Below, one piece after another: positions 1 to 7,332 of a DNA stretch of 64,000 nt. The position numbers and the translations under genes are program-made. Below the pieces are notes generated by a model. It did not search any database and was not told the DNA's origin. It saw nothing but the letters and a program-made list of their open reading frames with translations. Each line of letters starts with the position of its first letter. Within the stretch, counting starts at the first letter, position 1. This DNA comes from Muribaculaceae bacterium (GTDB lineage: Bacteria > Bacteroidota > Bacteroidia > Bacteroidales > Muribaculaceae): NCBI GenBank assembly GCA_022508985.1, contig JAFLUA010000004.1, positions 1-64,000 on the forward strand, read 5' to 3'.

Positions 1-419
1 TTGATCCCTCGATTGCGGTAGCAGCGATGGGTGCATCGCCCCGAAGTTTGGAACTTGACCTGCGAACTTTCGGATTCATTTTCGAATGTATGTGCATTCG
101 TGATTTGAAAGTGTACTCTCAATCATTAGGAGGCAAAGTTTCCTATTACCGAGACCGTTATGGGTTGGAGTCGGATATTGTTCTGCACCTTGAAGATGGT
201 CGTTATGCCCTGATAGAGTGCAAACTGGGTAGCAGAGATATCGAAGATGGCGCAAAACACCTGCTGGAAATTCAGCGATTGATACGGCAGAAAAACGAGA
301 CCGAGAAGCAGGTTCCGTTGCGTGAGCCGGATTTGATGATAGTCATAACAGGCGGCGAGTTCGCCTACACCCGTGAAGACGGTGTAAAGGTGATTCCGTT
401 GGGGTGTCTGAAAGACTAA
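1..419 (+). CDS. 3' end of an AAA+ ATPase with DUF4143 C-terminal domain (partial)
   Basis: The reading frame is open from base 3, well before the ATG at 27, and starts DPSIAVAAMG, a phrase typical of the junction into the DUF4143 domain. The ORF-track start is therefore only an internal Met and the gene begins left of the window. The visible 138 codons keep a nuclease-fold-like pattern, ESDIV followed by LIECKLG, matching the D...ExK core of PD-(D/E)xK folds. Known family members are about 400 residues, with an N-terminal P-loop ATPase, and are common in Bacteroidetes accessory regions; their cellular role is poorly defined. No partner gene is intact downstream. I am confident about the family and not about any function. 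Confidence 0.8.
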   Translation, partial: DPSIAVAAMGASPRSLELDLRTFGFIFECMCIRDLKVYSQSLGGKVSYYRDRYGLESDIVLHLEDGRYALIECKLGSRDIEDGAKHLLEIQRLIRQKNETEKQVPLREPDLMIVITGGEFAYTREDGVKVIPLGCLKD

Positions 420-443
420 GAACTATATAAAATTGATTAACGA

Positions 444-737
444 ATGGAGCTATCTCAAATCGACATACGGGAGAATGAAATCTTTGAGCGGTCGCCCGAA
501 CTGCTTTCTGCATTGCTTAAAGACCATACTTTAAGCACGGAGACGCAGCAGGTCAATATCTTCTGGGCGATGAACAACTATGCCGATATGGGAGCCGGTT
601 ATCAGTATGGCGACCATATAACGATAGAGTCTATAACCGGCAAGAACGGCGATGTCATCAAACCCCGTGCAGTCAAGAGCCGCGAGATGCAGCAGCAGCG
701 CAGCCGTGAGATGGCTGAAGTTTTCACGCCGTCGTAG
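444..737 (+). pseudogene. N-terminal fragment of a restriction-type DNA methyltransferase (truncated)
   Basis: The 97-residue ORF contains [33 protein letters not shown] and ends MAEVFTPS followed at once by a stop. I recall this series as the start of large Bacteroidetes restriction-modification methylase proteins in which FTPS is normally followed by a Trp and several hundred more residues. Here the gene is cut exactly there. It begins 24 nt after the DUF4143 stop, which suggests the pair once formed an operon. The break coincides with the break of an oppositely oriented fragment (next entry). The family assignment rests on memory of the motif and is moderate; that it is incomplete is likely. 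Confidence 0.5.
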
Positions 738-916
738 TATGCGATGTACTGAGTGGAGCCATGTGTTGCCAATGAGCTTTTACGGAAAATGGGGGTGTTG
801 ACCGAGGTGCGAGCGTAACCTTTGCCAACTTTAATTAGCCTGGCATGTAAATTGTGGCCGTAGGAGTTGGCCGCTAAGAGACTCCGTATTTTCGTAATGA
901 TGTCGTTGATAAGCAT
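735..916 (-). pseudogene. N-terminal fragment of a BNR-repeat (sialidase-fold) protein
   Basis: Read on the minus strand from the ATG at 916, the frame gives [20 protein letters not shown] and then [12 protein letters not shown], which is the first blade of BNR-4 type proteins, usually secreted and over 400 residues long. The match ends at about 735, where the frame runs into the reverse complement of the methylase fragment. A Bacteroidetes -7 element TAACTTTG sits at 937-944 (minus), so the ORF-track start at 937 would lie inside the promoter; 916 is the better start. The first 25 residues do not look like a clean signal peptide, so the 5' end may also be damaged. Confidence 0.5.
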
Positions 917-977
917 TGGCCTAAGTTTGTTACGCACAAAGTTAGCGCAAAAAACTTAAAAATAGAAGAGCGAAATA

Positions 978-1094
978 ATGAAGGAGGGGGGCAATCTGCC
1001 TATATATGAAACTGCAGCCAAGTATAAAGGGCCGACTTTAATACTGCAAGGGACACGCGACCAAATAGTTCCTCGCCTTCATAATGGTCGGTAA
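978..1094 (+). pseudogene. Short alpha/beta-hydrolase (esterase) remnant
   Basis: A 38-codon frame, too short for the ORF track, reads NLPIYETAAKYKGPTLILQG then TRDQIVP. This is the strand and acid-residue segment of cinnamoyl-esterase or dienelactone-hydrolase type alpha/beta-hydrolases, where it is normally LxIHGTxDxxVPY. The upstream frame has a stop at 963, and the fragment ends 117 nt after its ATG. No nucleophile elbow (GxSxG) is present. It is a gene scrap, supporting the view that 0.4-1.2 kb is a graveyard of recombined pieces. Confidence 0.55.
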
Positions 1095-1138
1095 AATCCA
1101 ATTGGCGAACAATCACTCCAAAAGAGGTCTACTGTATG

Positions 1139-1205
1139 AAAAAGCCCCGGTTTAACTCGCCTACGCTCGTTGAGCTGAAGGTTGCTTTCGCAGATCCGAG
1201 GCTTT
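1139..1205 (-). terminator. Terminator-like hairpin after the DUF262-HNH gene
   Basis: On the minus strand AAAGCCTCGG pairs with CCGGGGCTTTTT across a partly self-complementary loop, and a T run follows. It begins 10 nt beyond the stop of the nuclease gene. The stem is interrupted, so confidence is moderate. Confidence 0.5.
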
Positions 1206-1214
1206 ATAAAATAT

Positions 1215-2381
1215 TTAGCGGTTGCCTTTGGCTCGATTATGAGTTTTACAGAGCATTTCGCAGTTGTCAAGGGTTGTAGTCCCTCCTCGACTCCAAGCCG
1301 TCACATGGTCGGCATCCATCTCTGCGAGAGTATAAATTTTAGTGCGGTTATTGTTGGTTCCCGAAGCACAAACGGGGCAATTTGAAACACCTTCGGCTTG
1401 CGCTTTTTCTGTCTGATTAGCATAGGCGGCACGTTTTGTGCGGTCATCGAATAGACGCACATCCAAAAGCTCAGGGCGTTGTTCTCCTCCAAGAAGATAT
1501 TCATAAATGTTTTTGGCGTTGCGCACATATTCGTCAGCCAAAAGTTCTTTTGCTCGTTGGTTCAGTTCAGTCATGTTGTATGGCTTGGAATGATATTCTT
1601 CGTAGAGTCTTCCCCATTCAAGACCTTTCATTTTGTCGGTCATGTCAAACAATCCCGATACCCAACCTATAACCGCATCAAAATAAGATTGCAGTTCGCT
1701 GATGTTGGTGTCGTGACGGTGTTGACTCATGTACCCCTCGATTGTTAACCCATTGGAAGCACTTATCCATTCGAGCGCACGTTCTAAGTAATCCTGACGG
1801 CTTACTTCACCTTTAATGTAATGTGACCATTTTTGGATATTTGAGTTAAGCGAATTACTGAAAACAGCCTTTGCCGTCGTTACAAATGGACCACTATAAA
1901 TTGCATTGCGTAGTTCCTGTTCGTTGAGAGGCACTCCTGCAATGTTGATAGTCTTGAACCATTCTTTGATTTCTTCTTCCTCTCCCTCACAAATGTAGAT
2001 TGTGAGCGGAGTATTAAGAATACGTTGTTTCAACTCCTCGGGCAAACCGCTGAAAAATTCCTCACGACCATTGTATTGAATAGCAAGTTTACCTGTTATA
2101 AAACGTCCGAAGGATGTAATGCGTTGTTGACCATCAAGCACTTCAAATCGACCGTCCGGAGTCTTATTAAAATAAATAAGACCAAGAGGATACTTCTTTA
2201 ATAGCGAGTCGATGACGGCAACATCTTTCTTTCCGTCGTTGTAGATATAATGACGTTGATATTCAGGCTGAATAGTAAGTTTGCCGTTCAACCCATATAG
2301 CCCTTTGCCTTCATATTGATTATATACAAACCCTTCGGCTATATGGCCAACAGTCCATTCAGTATGTAGTTCTGTTTTCAT
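1215..2381 (-). CDS. DUF262 and HNH endonuclease domain protein
   Basis: The 388-residue protein has an N-terminal DUF262 domain with IQPEYQR (about 38-44) and the DGQQR signature (83-87), the ParB/Srx-like NTP-hydrolysing fold also found in GmrS/BrxU-like enzymes. The C-terminus is an HNH nuclease: CPVC at 335-338, DADH at 356-359, LDNCEMLC, then HN at 381-382, giving both zinc knuckle cysteine pairs and the catalytic histidine. Family knowledge says such proteins restrict phage DNA, often modified DNA. Its ATG overlaps the methylase stop by 4 nt (ATGA), so the two are translationally coupled. I infer a restriction or phage-defence role paired with the upstream methylase; the target sequence cannot be read from the DNA. 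Confidence 0.88.
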   Translation of the reverse strand: MKTELHTEWTVGHIAEGFVYNQYEGKGLYGLNGKLTIQPEYQRHYIYNDGKKDVAVIDSLLKKYPLGLIYFNKTPDGRFEVLDGQQRITSFGRFITGKLAIQYNGREEFFSGLPEELKQRILNTPLTIYICEGEEEEIKEWFKTINIAGVPLNEQELRNAIYSGPFVTTAKAVFSNSLNSNIQKWSHYIKGEVSRQDYLERALEWISASNGLTIEGYMSQHRHDTNISELQSYFDAVIGWVSGLFDMTDKMKGLEWGRLYEEYHSKPYNMTELNQRAKELLADEYVRNAKNIYEYLLGGEQRPELLDVRLFDDRTKRAAYANQTEKAQAEGVSNCPVCASGTNNNRTKIYTLAEMDADHVTAWSRGGTTTLDNCEMLCKTHNRAKGNR

Positions 2382-3514
2382 GATTTCTTACGGATTAATA
2401 TTCTCTGATATACCTTTTCTTTTATGCCATTAACTATTATTACACCGCTTGCATTGAGATCATAAGTGCCAGATTTCTTAAATTTATCATAATATGCAGC
2501 TCGACATTCGTCGGCATTGTATATTTTTGTTTTAAGATTATATAAATCTAAATTTTCACACATGCCCAGAATTTCAAATTGCTCGGGACAATATTTTTCT
2601 ATCCATGAAATTGGCACGCCCATTATACCTTCATAATCTGAAGGTATAGAATCAGTAAACGGAATCTCTAAAGCATCATAATTATCGTAATGATAATAAC
2701 CTATACATCTAATTTCTTTATGTTTACTAAAACGGATATTATCTTCTTGTGTCATTAATGAAAGTGGTTGATGTCTTCTTCCATGTTCAATGTTAGTAAT
2801 AAAAATTGAACCAACATTCTTCATATTTTTCCCATCTATAACTTTATCAACATCTTCATTATTTGCAGTTTGAAACCACATTCCTCCTGACCAGGATGTA
2901 AATCCTGACCACACTTGATTCCTCATAATATGAGGAAAAACCTCCTTATATGTTATACAGTTCTTGTTTGATATTATAATAAATAATTTTCTACCCTCCA
3001 AAAGCCAACCAAAGAACTCTTTAAATAATGAAAAAGGTGGGTTAGTAACAATGATATCGGCTTCATCCCGAAGTCGGGTTACTTCCTCACTTCGGAAATC
3101 TCCGTTTCCATCCAAATAGCCCCATTCAAGGTCATCGATATTTATGCGGCCGTCTCCGGTAACATCACGTTCGAGAACAAAAATCTTCCCATGGTTTTTT
3201 GATTTATCGGCATCAAATTGTGGCGACTCTTGTTCCCATTCGGAGAAAAGACCACCAAGAACCATCTTCTTACTTTCGGGCGCAAAACTTGTTGAAATCA
3301 ATTTCTTTATTCCGAGGTCATCAAATTTAGCAGCGAAATATTTGGTGAAATTACTCCATTCAGGATCATCACAAGGGAGCAGAATTGTTTTGCCACGAAA
3401 CACATCCGGATTATATTCCAGATATGCATTCATTTCCATTTCTATGTCATGAAATTGAGTATAAAACTCGTCGTTTTTTGCATTTTTAGCTGACTGGAGT
3501 TTACTGTTTGCCAT
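2378..3514 (-). CDS. EcoRI-family adenine-specific DNA methyltransferase
   Basis: The 378-residue protein begins [20 protein letters not shown], typical of EcoRI-type methylases. It carries the unusual motif I equivalent [12 protein letters not shown] (45-56) and the adenine-methylase catalytic motif NPPF (158-161). It would transfer a methyl group from SAM to adenine in duplex DNA. The gene is first in a two-gene operon with the DUF262-HNH nuclease. Genes of this family are often solitary or sit in mobile islands. AT content is higher than in the neighbouring core genes, consistent with acquisition. It is preceded by a long hairpin-rich leader, and a stem ends one nucleotide before the start codon. 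Confidence 0.88.
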   Translation of the reverse strand: MANSKLQSAKNAKNDEFYTQFHDIEMEMNAYLEYNPDVFRGKTILLPCDDPEWSNFTKYFAAKFDDLGIKKLISTSFAPESKKMVLGGLFSEWEQESPQFDADKSKNHGKIFVLERDVTGDGRINIDDLEWGYLDGNGDFRSEEVTRLRDEADIIVTNPPFSLFKEFFGWLLEGRKLFIIISNKNCITYKEVFPHIMRNQVWSGFTSWSGGMWFQTANNEDVDKVIDGKNMKNVGSIFITNIEHGRRHQPLSLMTQEDNIRFSKHKEIRCIGYYHYDNYDALEIPFTDSIPSDYEGIMGVPISWIEKYCPEQFEILGMCENLDLYNLKTKIYNADECRAAYYDKFKKSGTYDLNASGVIIVNGIKEKVYQRILIRKKS

Positions 3515-3583
3515 AGAGCCATCAATCCGACGGCTCCTGTCGGTAAGATAATTGGTTAAAGAAAAGCGAGGAGCCTTACCAGC

Positions 3584-3733
3584 TCATTCCGCTCTCTTGG
3601 TCGTAGGATACCATTGCAACCGGAAGAGCAATGGTAGAATATCCTCGCCAAGTATGTATACGCAACTACCCTTTCCAAGCAATACTTGGAAAGCGAGTAC
3701 ATAAACGTACTTTAGGAGCACTAACATTGCCAT
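3584..3733 (-). CDS. 49-codon ORF inside the structured leader (putative leader peptide)
   Basis: The frame starts MAMLVLLKYVYVLAF, continues through GKGSCVYILGED and ends WYPTTKRAE. It is hydrophobic at the N-terminus and basic at the C-terminus. The ORF spans exactly the hairpins at 3566-3648 and 3671-3693, so its translation would melt them. It has no recognised domain. I have a vague memory of near-identical short ORFs in other gut Bacteroidales, which I cannot verify here. It could be a leader peptide, or an open frame that is open only because the RNA structure is conserved. Confidence 0.4.
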   Translation of the reverse strand: MAMLVLLKYVYVLAFQVLLGKGSCVYILGEDILPLLFRLQWYPTTKRAE

Positions 3734-3806
3734 TTCCTTGGTTGCTTTTCAAAATTTCCTACGTTTTGAGAGCAAGGAAATAAAGCGTGTTACCGCCTTT
3801 CTTATG

Positions 3807-3842
3807 TTATTGAACTTTCGCCGTTTTCATTCTTGAAAACAT
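3807..3842 (-). CDS. 11-codon upstream ORF (putative leader peptide)
   Basis: The first ATG of the inferred transcript opens MFSRMKTAKVQ and stops. The ATG sits on the arm of the GTTTTCA/TGAAAAC hairpin, about 15 nt from the inferred transcription start. Its position resembles leader peptides of translational attenuators such as those of erm or tetQ genes, but there is no sequence evidence beyond position and structure. Confidence 0.3.
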   Translation of the reverse strand: MFSRMKTAKVQ

Positions 3843-3860
3843 GGTGGCGATGTTCTTCTG

Positions 3861-3890
3861 CAAAGTTACGAATTATTGATGAGTCTACAA
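3861..3890 (-). promoter_or_regulatory. Promoter of the methylase leader
   Basis: On the minus strand TTG (3888-3890), 19 nt, then TAACTTTG (3861-3868) matches the Bacteroidetes -33/-7 consensus. Transcription would start near 3853, making a leader of about 340 nt. Confidence 0.7.
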
Positions 3891-4031
3891 GATAAGGGAT
3901 TGGAATTTTAGTAAGCAAGCGGGAAAGGCCAACTAAAAGACGGCCTCTTTCTGATGGTTACGTTTGATAGAGATATAAGTTTTTCCAGGGGATGGTTGTT
4001 TGCTATCGTTGCGGGGGTGCGGTAGGGCACG

Positions 4032-4133
4032 AAAAAAGGGCAAGCTTACTACATCGCACCGCTACGACCCGACACCCTTGCTTCGGTCAAGACCTGGGGG
4101 ATTCACGGGGAGCTGGTCGTGTAGGACTTACCC
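4032..4133 (-). ncRNA. ffs: Signal recognition particle RNA, small type (probable)
   Basis: About 100 nt on the minus strand fold into one rod: GGGTAAG pairs with CTTGCCC at the base, CTACA with TGTAG and CGACC with GGTCG further up, and the tip is CCCCCAGGTCTTGACC then GAAGCAAGGG. A run of six T follows the closing stem. The tip resembles SRP helix 8 (CCAGGTC...AAGCA), and I recall closely similar Bacteroidales SRP RNAs ending GAAGCAAGGGTGTCGGG. The apical hairpin is shorter than the E. coli GGAA tip. A strong minus promoter lies directly upstream. The RNA would bind Ffh in membrane protein targeting. Promoter, rod and terminator make a small RNA gene near certain; the SRP identity is probable. 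Confidence 0.75.
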
Positions 4134-4137
4134 GTGG

Positions 4138-4167
4138 CAAAATTACAACCTTTTTAGCATACGGCAA
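4138..4167 (-). promoter_or_regulatory. Promoter of the SRP-like RNA
   Basis: Minus strand TTG (4165-4167), 19 nt, TAATTTTG (4138-4145). The RNA rod begins a few bases after the -7 element. Confidence 0.75.
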
Positions 4168-4221
4168 TGCTATTGTGGTCTTTTTAACATTTTTTCAGCT
4201 CTAACAAGGGCTTAAAAAAAG

Positions 4222-4257
4222 GAAGTGTGCGACCATTATGTCAACGTCGCACACTTC
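4222..4257 (-). terminator. gdhA terminator
   Basis: Perfect 12-bp stem GAAGTGTGCGAC/GTCGCACACTTC with a 12-nt loop, followed on the minus strand by seven T, 22 nt after the gdhA stop. Confidence 0.9.
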
Positions 4258-4279
4258 GATATGGAATGTCTGTTTATAT

Positions 4280-5617
4280 TTAGCAAACACCGAGGCCCAT
4301 CATAGCGTTGGCTACTTTCATGAAGCCAGCGATATTAGCGCCTTTCATATAGTTGATGTATCCGTCGCTTTCAACGCCATATTGGAGGCACTGTTCGTGG
4401 ATGTTTGTCATAATTGTATGCAATTTTTCGTCCACTTCTTCGGCGCTCCATTGCAGGTGCATAGCGTTTTGGCTCATTTCGAGGCCAGAGGTAGCGACAC
4501 CACCGGCGTTAACGGCTTTACCGGGAGCGTATACTGTGCGGCTCTCGATGAAGGCGTCGATAGCTTCGGGCGTACATCCCATATTCGATACTTCGGCTAC
4601 CATTTCTACGCCGTTAGCGATAAGCATTTTAGCGTCGTCGCCGTTAAGCTCATTCTGAGTAGCGCAGGGTAGAGCGATGTTAACTTTCTGTTCCCAAGGT
4701 TTGCGACCGGCATAGAAAGTTGAGCCGGGGAATTTGTCGGCATAGGGAGCGACGATGTCGTTGCCAGAAGCACGAAGTTCGAGCATGTAGTCGATTTTCT
4801 CGGCGTTAAGGCCAGCGGGGTCGTAGACGTATCCGTCGGGGCCAGAGATTGTTACTACTTTGGCGCCGAGTTCGGTAGCTTTGAGAGCCGCGCCCCACGC
4901 TACGTTACCGAAGCCTGAGATTGCCACGGTTTTGCCTTTAATGGAGTCGTTGCGCTGTTTGAGCATATTTTGCACAAAGTAGAGAGCGCCAAAACCGGTA
5001 GCTTCGGGTCGTATGCGGCTACCGCCGAATTCCATTGCTTTTCCGGTAAATGTGCCGTCGTGTTGATTTACGAGGCGTTTGTACATGCCGTACATATATC
5101 CTACTTCACGACCACCAACACCTATATCGCCAGCAGGTACGTCGCGGTCGGGCCCGAGGTTTTTCCACAAGCCGAGGATGAATGCTTGGCAGAAGCGCAT
5201 AATTTCGCGGTCGCTTTTGCCACGTGGCGAGAAGTCGCTACCGCCTTTAGCACCGCCCATAGGTAATGTCGTGAGGGCGTTTTTGAAAGTCTGCTCGAAT
5301 CCGAGGAATTTGAGAATTGAGAGGTTAACAGAAGCGTGGAAGCGTATACCGCCTTTGTACGGGCCGATAGCGTTGTTGAATTGCACGCGATAACCGATGT
5401 TGTTTTGCACTTCTCCTTTGTCGTCGATCCAGGTTACTCTAAAAGTAACGATGCGGTCGGGTTCGACCATGCGCTCTATAATTTTGTTGCGCTCAAATTC
5501 GGGATGTTGATTGTAAACATCTTCAACCGACATGAGGACCTCTCTGACAGCCTGGAGGTATTCTTTTTCGCCTGGGTGCTTAGCCTCGAGCGACGACATG
5601 ATACTGTTAATATCCAT
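4280..5617 (-). CDS. gdhA: NADP-type glutamate dehydrogenase
   Basis: The 445-residue length is standard for hexameric bacterial glutamate dehydrogenases, which interconvert 2-oxoglutarate plus ammonia and glutamate in the cytoplasm. Visible landmarks are YKGGIRF (88-93), the catalytic lysine in PMGGAKGGSDF (K124), PAGDIGVGGREVGYM, and the Rossmann stretch SGFGNVAWGAA near 235. The cofactor preference for NADPH is inferred from the overall type. It is a single-gene unit: a -7 element TATCTTTG lies at 5677-5684 on the minus strand, about 60 nt upstream, and a perfect terminator follows the stop. Confidence 0.97.
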   Translation of the reverse strand: MDINSIMSSLEAKHPGEKEYLQAVREVLMSVEDVYNQHPEFERNKIIERMVEPDRIVTFRVTWIDDKGEVQNNIGYRVQFNNAIGPYKGGIRFHASVNLSILKFLGFEQTFKNALTTLPMGGAKGGSDFSPRGKSDREIMRFCQAFILGLWKNLGPDRDVPAGDIGVGGREVGYMYGMYKRLVNQHDGTFTGKAMEFGGSRIRPEATGFGALYFVQNMLKQRNDSIKGKTVAISGFGNVAWGAALKATELGAKVVTISGPDGYVYDPAGLNAEKIDYMLELRASGNDIVAPYADKFPGSTFYAGRKPWEQKVNIALPCATQNELNGDDAKMLIANGVEMVAEVSNMGCTPEAIDAFIESRTVYAPGKAVNAGGVATSGLEMSQNAMHLQWSAEEVDEKLHTIMTNIHEQCLQYGVESDGYINYMKGANIAGFMKVANAMMGLGVC

Positions 5618-5742
5618 AATTTTGGTGTATTTTAGTATAATACTGCTTTCGCAGTTGATTTTAGGTTAACTTTCGGCAAAGATAACAACATTTTTTCAAT
5701 CGCGACATTTTTATTCTGTTTATTTTCGCTCATTTAATAAAA

Positions 5743-5783
5743 ATTACGGCCGTCGCGGAAAAATATCAGCATCGGGCCGTAAT
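5743..5783 (-). terminator. Terminator of the BlaI-type repressor gene
   Basis: ATTACGGCC/GGCCGTAAT form a 9-bp perfect stem with a 23-nt loop, followed on the minus strand by TTTTTATT. It lies about 65 nt after the repressor stop and before the gdhA promoter. Confidence 0.6.
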
Positions 5784-5848
5784 ATATATTGTTAAGGGCG
5801 ATTTAGCGCAATCAAAGAAGGTGTAGTTTGCGGGTGTCGAGTGAGTTT

Positions 5849-6226
5849 TTATTTTTTGTTAGCTTCGACCATTTCTAAAAGCTGTCGCAACTCGTCGACG
5901 CTCAATTTCTCTTCCTCGATTAGAGATGACACCGCCAGCAAAGCTGAGCCTCGGAAGTAGTTTTTAATGACGCTTCCGAGAGTTTTGCTGGCGAAATTAG
6001 AAGCTTGTACTATGGGATAGTATCGAAAAGAGGATCCTAAGACCTCATGTTTTATATAACCTTTATACTCGAGAATTCTTACGGTAGTGGAGACGGTGTT
6101 AACGTGAGGCCGCGGCTCGGGATAAAATGGCATCATTTCGCGGATGAAAAGGGGGCCATGTTCCCACAAGAGGCTCATTACTTCGGCTTCGCGTTCGGTA
6201 AGGCGCTCAAATTTTTTTCTGGCCAT
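5849..6226 (-). CDS. BlaI/MecI/CopY-family transcriptional repressor
   Basis: This 125-residue protein is the normal size for BlaI-type winged-helix repressors. The N-terminal half reads RLTEREAEVMSLLWEHGP and NTVSTTVRILEYKGYI, the recognition helix and wing of the family; the C-terminal half is helical and would dimerise. Family members repress beta-lactamase or copper genes and are inactivated by a membrane protease of the BlaR1/M56 type. No M56 gene is adjacent: gdhA lies downstream, ending at its own terminator, and tRNA-His lies upstream. The target is therefore unknown. A -7 element TACTTTTG sits at 6268-6275 (minus). Confidence 0.92.
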   Translation of the reverse strand: MARKKFERLTEREAEVMSLLWEHGPLFIREMMPFYPEPRPHVNTVSTTVRILEYKGYIKHEVLGSSFRYYPIVQASNFASKTLGSVIKNYFRGSALLAVSSLIEEEKLSVDELRQLLEMVEANKK

Positions 6227-6400
6227 AGATTTGAAGAGTAGATTTAAGTGAATACAAGTTATGGTTGCAAAAGTATAACTAAATTATTAGCAGGGCAATC
6301 ATTTAACTATTTTTAGTAATGTGAGGCGTTTTATTTTGTGGAGTGGAGCTGAAAAAGGGCCTAAAAGTGGTAGATTTAATAAAAAAAATGGCGCTATCGC

Positions 6401-6430
6401 TTGCAAGTTCAAAAAAAGTCCCTACCTTTG
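6401..6430 (+). promoter_or_regulatory. Promoter of tRNA-His
   Basis: TTG (6401-6403), 19 nt, TACCTTTG (6423-6430), placed 17 nt upstream of the tRNA. Confidence 0.8.
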
Positions 6431-6447
6431 CAGTGCCTTTAGAAATG

Positions 6448-6521
<74 letters not shown>

Positions 6522-6561
6522 CGACTGCAGTCCTTATAAAAGAGGGCTGCTTTTTGCTTAT

Positions 6562-7332
6562 ATGGACAATAAACTCAAAGAGCAACTTGACGGGCTGGTG
6601 GCGCAATATAATGTGCCGACGTTTGCCGACAGCGACCCAGTTCAGTTTCCGCGCCGCTATGAAGCTAAGCGCGATATTGAGATATCGGCGCTACTCACAT
6701 CATGCATAGCATGGGGTCGTAGGCCAATGATTTTGTCGAATGCGGAGAAGCTACACGGCCTTCTCGAGCATGAGCCTTATCGCTTTGTTGTCGAGGGCGA
6801 TATCGACTCGGTAAGCGACAATAATATCCATCGTACGTTTTTCGGGCGCCATCTCAGGTATTTTCTACGGGGGTTGCGCGAGATTTACTTATCGTATGGC
6901 AGTCTTGAGGACTTTGCCGTTAAATCGGGCGCTATTTACGTTGAAAGTGCGGCGTGGGCATTGGCCAACAATGTAAATGAGATTTTGCGTCGCGCTAATG
7001 CGCAACATCCACTGGAGGGACCTACGCGCTGTCTGCCCGACAATGTAGAGATCTCGGCGCTGAAGCGGTTTAACATGGCGTTGCGATGGCTTGTAAGGCA
7101 AGATGGTATCGTTGATATAGGTGCATGGACGGCTCTTACGCCGGCGCAGTTGTTTATTCCGCTCGACGTGCACAGTGCCAATACATCAAGGAAGCTGGGG
7201 CTGCTTCAAAGGAAGCAAAACGACCGTCGCGCAGTTGTCGAACTCACTGAAAAATTGCGAGATTTCAATGCCAGCGACCCAACTGTTTACGACTTTGCGC
7301 TATTTGGAGCCGGTGTTGTAGGTGATCTTTAA
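6562..7332 (+). CDS. TIGR02757 / DUF2400 family protein
   Basis: The real start is the ATG at 6562 (MDNKLKEQLD), giving 256 residues; the longer ORF in the track runs through the tRNA-His gene. The family signature is clear in LLTSCIAWGRR near the N-terminus and in PLDVHSANTSRKLGLLQRKQ with NDRRAVVELT and YDFALFGAGV at the C-terminus. The fold resembles the helix-hairpin-helix DNA glycosylase superfamily, but no function is established. It starts 40 nt after tRNA-His without an obvious terminator or promoter between, so read-through from the tRNA promoter is plausible. Confidence 0.9.
   Translation: MDNKLKEQLDGLVAQYNVPTFADSDPVQFPRRYEAKRDIEISALLTSCIAWGRRPMILSNAEKLHGLLEHEPYRFVVEGDIDSVSDNNIHRTFFGRHLRYFLRGLREIYLSYGSLEDFAVKSGAIYVESAAWALANNVNEILRRANAQHPLEGPTRCLPDNVEISALKRFNMALRWLVRQDGIVDIGAWTALTPAQLFIPLDVHSANTSRKLGLLQRKQNDRRAVVELTEKLRDFNASDPTVYDFALFGAGVVGDL

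Larger units (their letters stand above)
3515..3855 (-). promoter_or_regulatory. Hairpin-rich 5' leader of the methylase operon
   Basis: Between a good promoter (3861-3890) and the methylase ATG lie about 340 nt with a cascade of inverted repeats: GTTTTCA/TGAAAAC at 3823-3840 inside CGCC/GGCG (3819-3849); TTTCCTTG/CAAGGAAA at 3733-3780 enclosing TCAAAA/TTTTGA; CTTTCCAAG/CTTGGAAAG at 3671-3693 (9 bp perfect); TACCATTGC/GCAATGGTA at 3609-3636 extended by GGATA/TATCC; GCGAGGA/TCCTCGC at 3566-3648; and CCGAC/GTCGG at 3527-3543. The last competes with GAGCC/GGCTC (3516-3536), which abuts the ATG. Two short ORFs lie inside. This looks like a cis-regulatory or stand-alone structured RNA. I do not recognise a named class with confidence. 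Confidence 0.65.

Noticed and set aside
3515-3855. CRISPR array or integron attC site as explanation of the hairpin cascade
   Set aside because: There is no constant repeat with regular spacing and no integrase or cas gene nearby; the stems differ in sequence.
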